The translations under genes were made by a program, and so were the position numbers. Of a stretch of 8,835 bases of DNA, positions 7,987-8,835 are shown piece after piece. This stretch comes from Gammaproteobacteria bacterium UBA3532 (GTDB taxonomy: Bacteria; Pseudomonadota; Gammaproteobacteria; Enterobacterales; UBA3532), in the NCBI GenBank assembly GCA_002376965.1, contig DFOV01000212.1:2790-11624 (forward strand). Reading direction: 5' to 3'. Numbering within the stretch: position 1 is the stretch's first letter; the number at the start of each line of letters is the position of its first letter. The notes beneath the pieces are model-generated. The model was given only the letters and a program-made list of their open reading frames with translations. It had not been told where the DNA came from and did not search any database.

Positions 7987-8074
7987 CTATTCAACCCCAA
8001 AGATTTTGGTGCCTAAGGAGCAACCAAAGTGTAGCCTGAAAAACAAGCAGCGAAAAGAAATATTTGGCGCCATC

Positions 8075-8548
8075 CTACAAGCCAAGGTCAGATAATCCTG
8101 GATGGTTATCCGGGCGTGGACCGGACTCCCACAGAAACTTTCGTTCGCTTTTTGCAATCGGTAAATCATTGATGCTGGCAATGCGTTTGCGCATCAATCC
8201 TTGGTTATCAAACTCCCAGTTTTCATTGCCATAGGAGCGAAACCACATGCCATCCAGGTCGTGCCATTCATAAGCAAAACGCACCGCGATACGGTTGCCA
8301 TCACAAGTCCATAGTTCTTTGATAAGGCGGTAGTCTTGTTCTTTGGCCCATTTGCGCTGCAAAAAGGCGATAATTTCAGCACGACCGTTAATAAATTCGC
8401 TACGATTGCGCCAGGTTGAGTCTGGTGTGTAGGCCTGAGCGATCGCCTGAGGGTTTTGCCCGTTCCAGGCATCTTCGGCTTTGCGTACTTTGATAATCGC
8501 TTCTTCGATACTAAAAGGAGGGCATGGCGGGCGTGTTTCGGTATTCAT
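8075..8548 (-). CDS. DUF1348 family protein, NTF2/SnoaL-like fold
   Basis: This 157-residue soluble protein has the features of the DUF1348 family, within the NTF2-like (SnoaL-like) superfamily of cone-shaped small-molecule-binding or catalytic domains. Visible marks are an early helix with [19 protein letters not shown], the [20 protein letters not shown] stretch, [21 protein letters not shown] with its run of aromatics, and the conserved-looking C-terminal [12 protein letters not shown]. The length fits the family. There is no signal peptide. The start ATG has AGGGAG about 6 nt upstream. It lies 59 nt downstream of cynS on the same strand, so co-transcription is likely, with a GC-rich hairpin between. 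Its substrate is unknown and no role in cyanate metabolism should be assumed from position alone. Confidence 0.88.
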   Translation of the reverse strand: MNTETRPPCPPFSIEEAIIKVRKAEDAWNGQNPQAIAQAYTPDSTWRNRSEFINGRAEIIAFLQRKWAKEQDYRLIKELWTCDGNRIAVRFAYEWHDLDGMWFRSYGNENWEFDNQGLMRKRIASINDLPIAKSERKFLWESGPRPDNHPGLSDLGL

Positions 8549-8577
8549 TTTGACTCCCTGTGTTGATGTTGGCAGTA

Positions 8578-8597
8578 GGGGCGGGGAAGCCCGCCCC
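8578..8597 (-). other. GC-rich hairpin between cynS and the DUF1348 gene
   Basis: Perfect 8-bp arms GGGGCGGG (8578-8585) and CCCGCCCC (8590-8597) surround a 4-nt loop, which reads CTTC on the transcribed minus strand. All pairs are G-C, so the RNA hairpin would be very stable. The bases after it on the minus strand (TACTGCC) contain no U-tract. It may therefore be an intercistronic stability or processing hairpin, or a partial terminator lowering DUF1348 expression, rather than a full intrinsic terminator. Confidence 0.55.
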
Positions 8598-8607
8598 GTG
8601 TGAGGGT

Positions 8608-8835
8608 CTACCAGCTCTTGTAGGGTAGAAACTTACCATTCATTGTTATAAGCACCCGATCGCCTTTGGGATCTTCGATTTTTTCAACCTCCATCGCGAA
8701 ATCAATGGCGCTCATAATGCCGTCACCAAATTTCTCCTGAATCACCTCTTTTAACGTATCACCATACACCCCAACCACTTCATAAAGTCGGTAGATTAGA
8801 GGATCGGTTGGCACCGCCTTTTCCCATTCTTTGGT
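8608..8835 (-). CDS. cynS: Cyanate hydratase (cyanase), C-terminal half, 5' end beyond window
   Basis: Cyanase catalyses the bicarbonate-dependent breakdown of cyanate to ammonia and CO2, giving detoxification and a nitrogen source; the enzyme is a cytoplasmic decamer. The visible 75 residues begin [18 protein letters not shown] and include [24 protein letters not shown] and the end GKFLPYKSW, closely matching the cyanase C-terminal catalytic domain. The catalytic Arg and Glu are present in YRLYE and the catalytic Ser in IMSAIDF (equivalents of Arg96, Glu99 and Ser122 of the E. coli enzyme). The frame is open to the right window edge. The family is about 150 residues, so roughly half is missing, including the N-terminal helical domain. 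The GTG at 8814 is an internal Val codon, not the start. Identification is from well-conserved motifs; regulation lies outside the window. Confidence 0.95.
   Translation of the reverse strand, partial: TKEWEKAVPTDPLIYRLYEVVGVYGDTLKEVIQEKFGDGIMSAIDFAMEVEKIEDPKGDRVLITMNGKFLPYKSW

Noticed and set aside
7996..8008. CCAAA / TTTGG mini-hairpin in the 7926-8074 gap
   Set aside because: Only five mostly A-T pairs; too weak to call a regulatory element.
8070..8105. CCATCC / GGATGG inverted repeat at the DUF1348 stop as a terminator
   Set aside because: The 6-bp arms are separated by 24 nt and there is no following T-run; it is expected by chance.
7987..8181. 64-codon minus-strand open frame running past the DUF1348 stop
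   Set aside because: It is a shifted frame of the DUF1348 gene end plus intergenic sequence. No frameshift is needed because the DUF1348 protein is complete in its own frame.

Overview
This window looks like chromosomal DNA from a Gram-negative, probably free-living aquatic gammaproteobacterium. The evidence is a TonB-dependent outer-membrane receptor, a YfiR-type periplasmic protein, an ArcB/BarA-style hybrid kinase, a GGDEF-EAL response regulator and moderate GC. No species can be named from the sequence. There are no tRNA, rRNA, CRISPR or insertion-sequence signals.

The left 7.55 kb is a tight same-strand (+) cluster of four genes with gaps of only 9, 3 and 3 nt, which almost certainly form one transcript. 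In order they are: (1) a TonB-dependent receptor cut by the left window edge (1-1977); (2) a small secreted YfiR/DUF4154 protein (1987-2493); (3) a 980-residue membrane hybrid histidine kinase with a YfiN-like (CHASE8-type) periplasmic sensor, HAMP, HisKA, HATPase, a degenerate receiver, a true receiver and HPt (2497-5439); (4) a REC-PAS-GGDEF-EAL response regulator (5443-7551). Read together they suggest an envelope-to-c-di-GMP pathway. An outer-membrane receptor would influence a periplasmic YfiR protein, which would control the kinase. The kinase would relay phosphate H314 -> D749 -> H915 -> D57 of the response regulator, which would change c-di-GMP. The EAL half is fully intact. The GGDEF half keeps its signature but lacks one metal-binding Asp and the inhibitory site, so the output may be mainly c-di-GMP hydrolysis. 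This assembly is the most interesting content of the window. It resembles the YfiBNR system of Pseudomonas, with a TonB receptor in place of the outer-membrane lipoprotein YfiB and a phosphorelay in place of a direct cyclase.

The right 1.3 kb is on the minus strand. From right to left it holds the C-terminal half of cyanase (cynS, cut by the right edge), a DUF1348 NTF2-like protein, and a small DUF805 membrane protein. The DUF805 gene converges on the response-regulator gene and overlaps its stop codon by 4 nt. A 15-bp inverted repeat lies inside the last codons of the response-regulator gene, where a terminator would normally be expected. Two shorter hairpins lie between the minus-strand genes.
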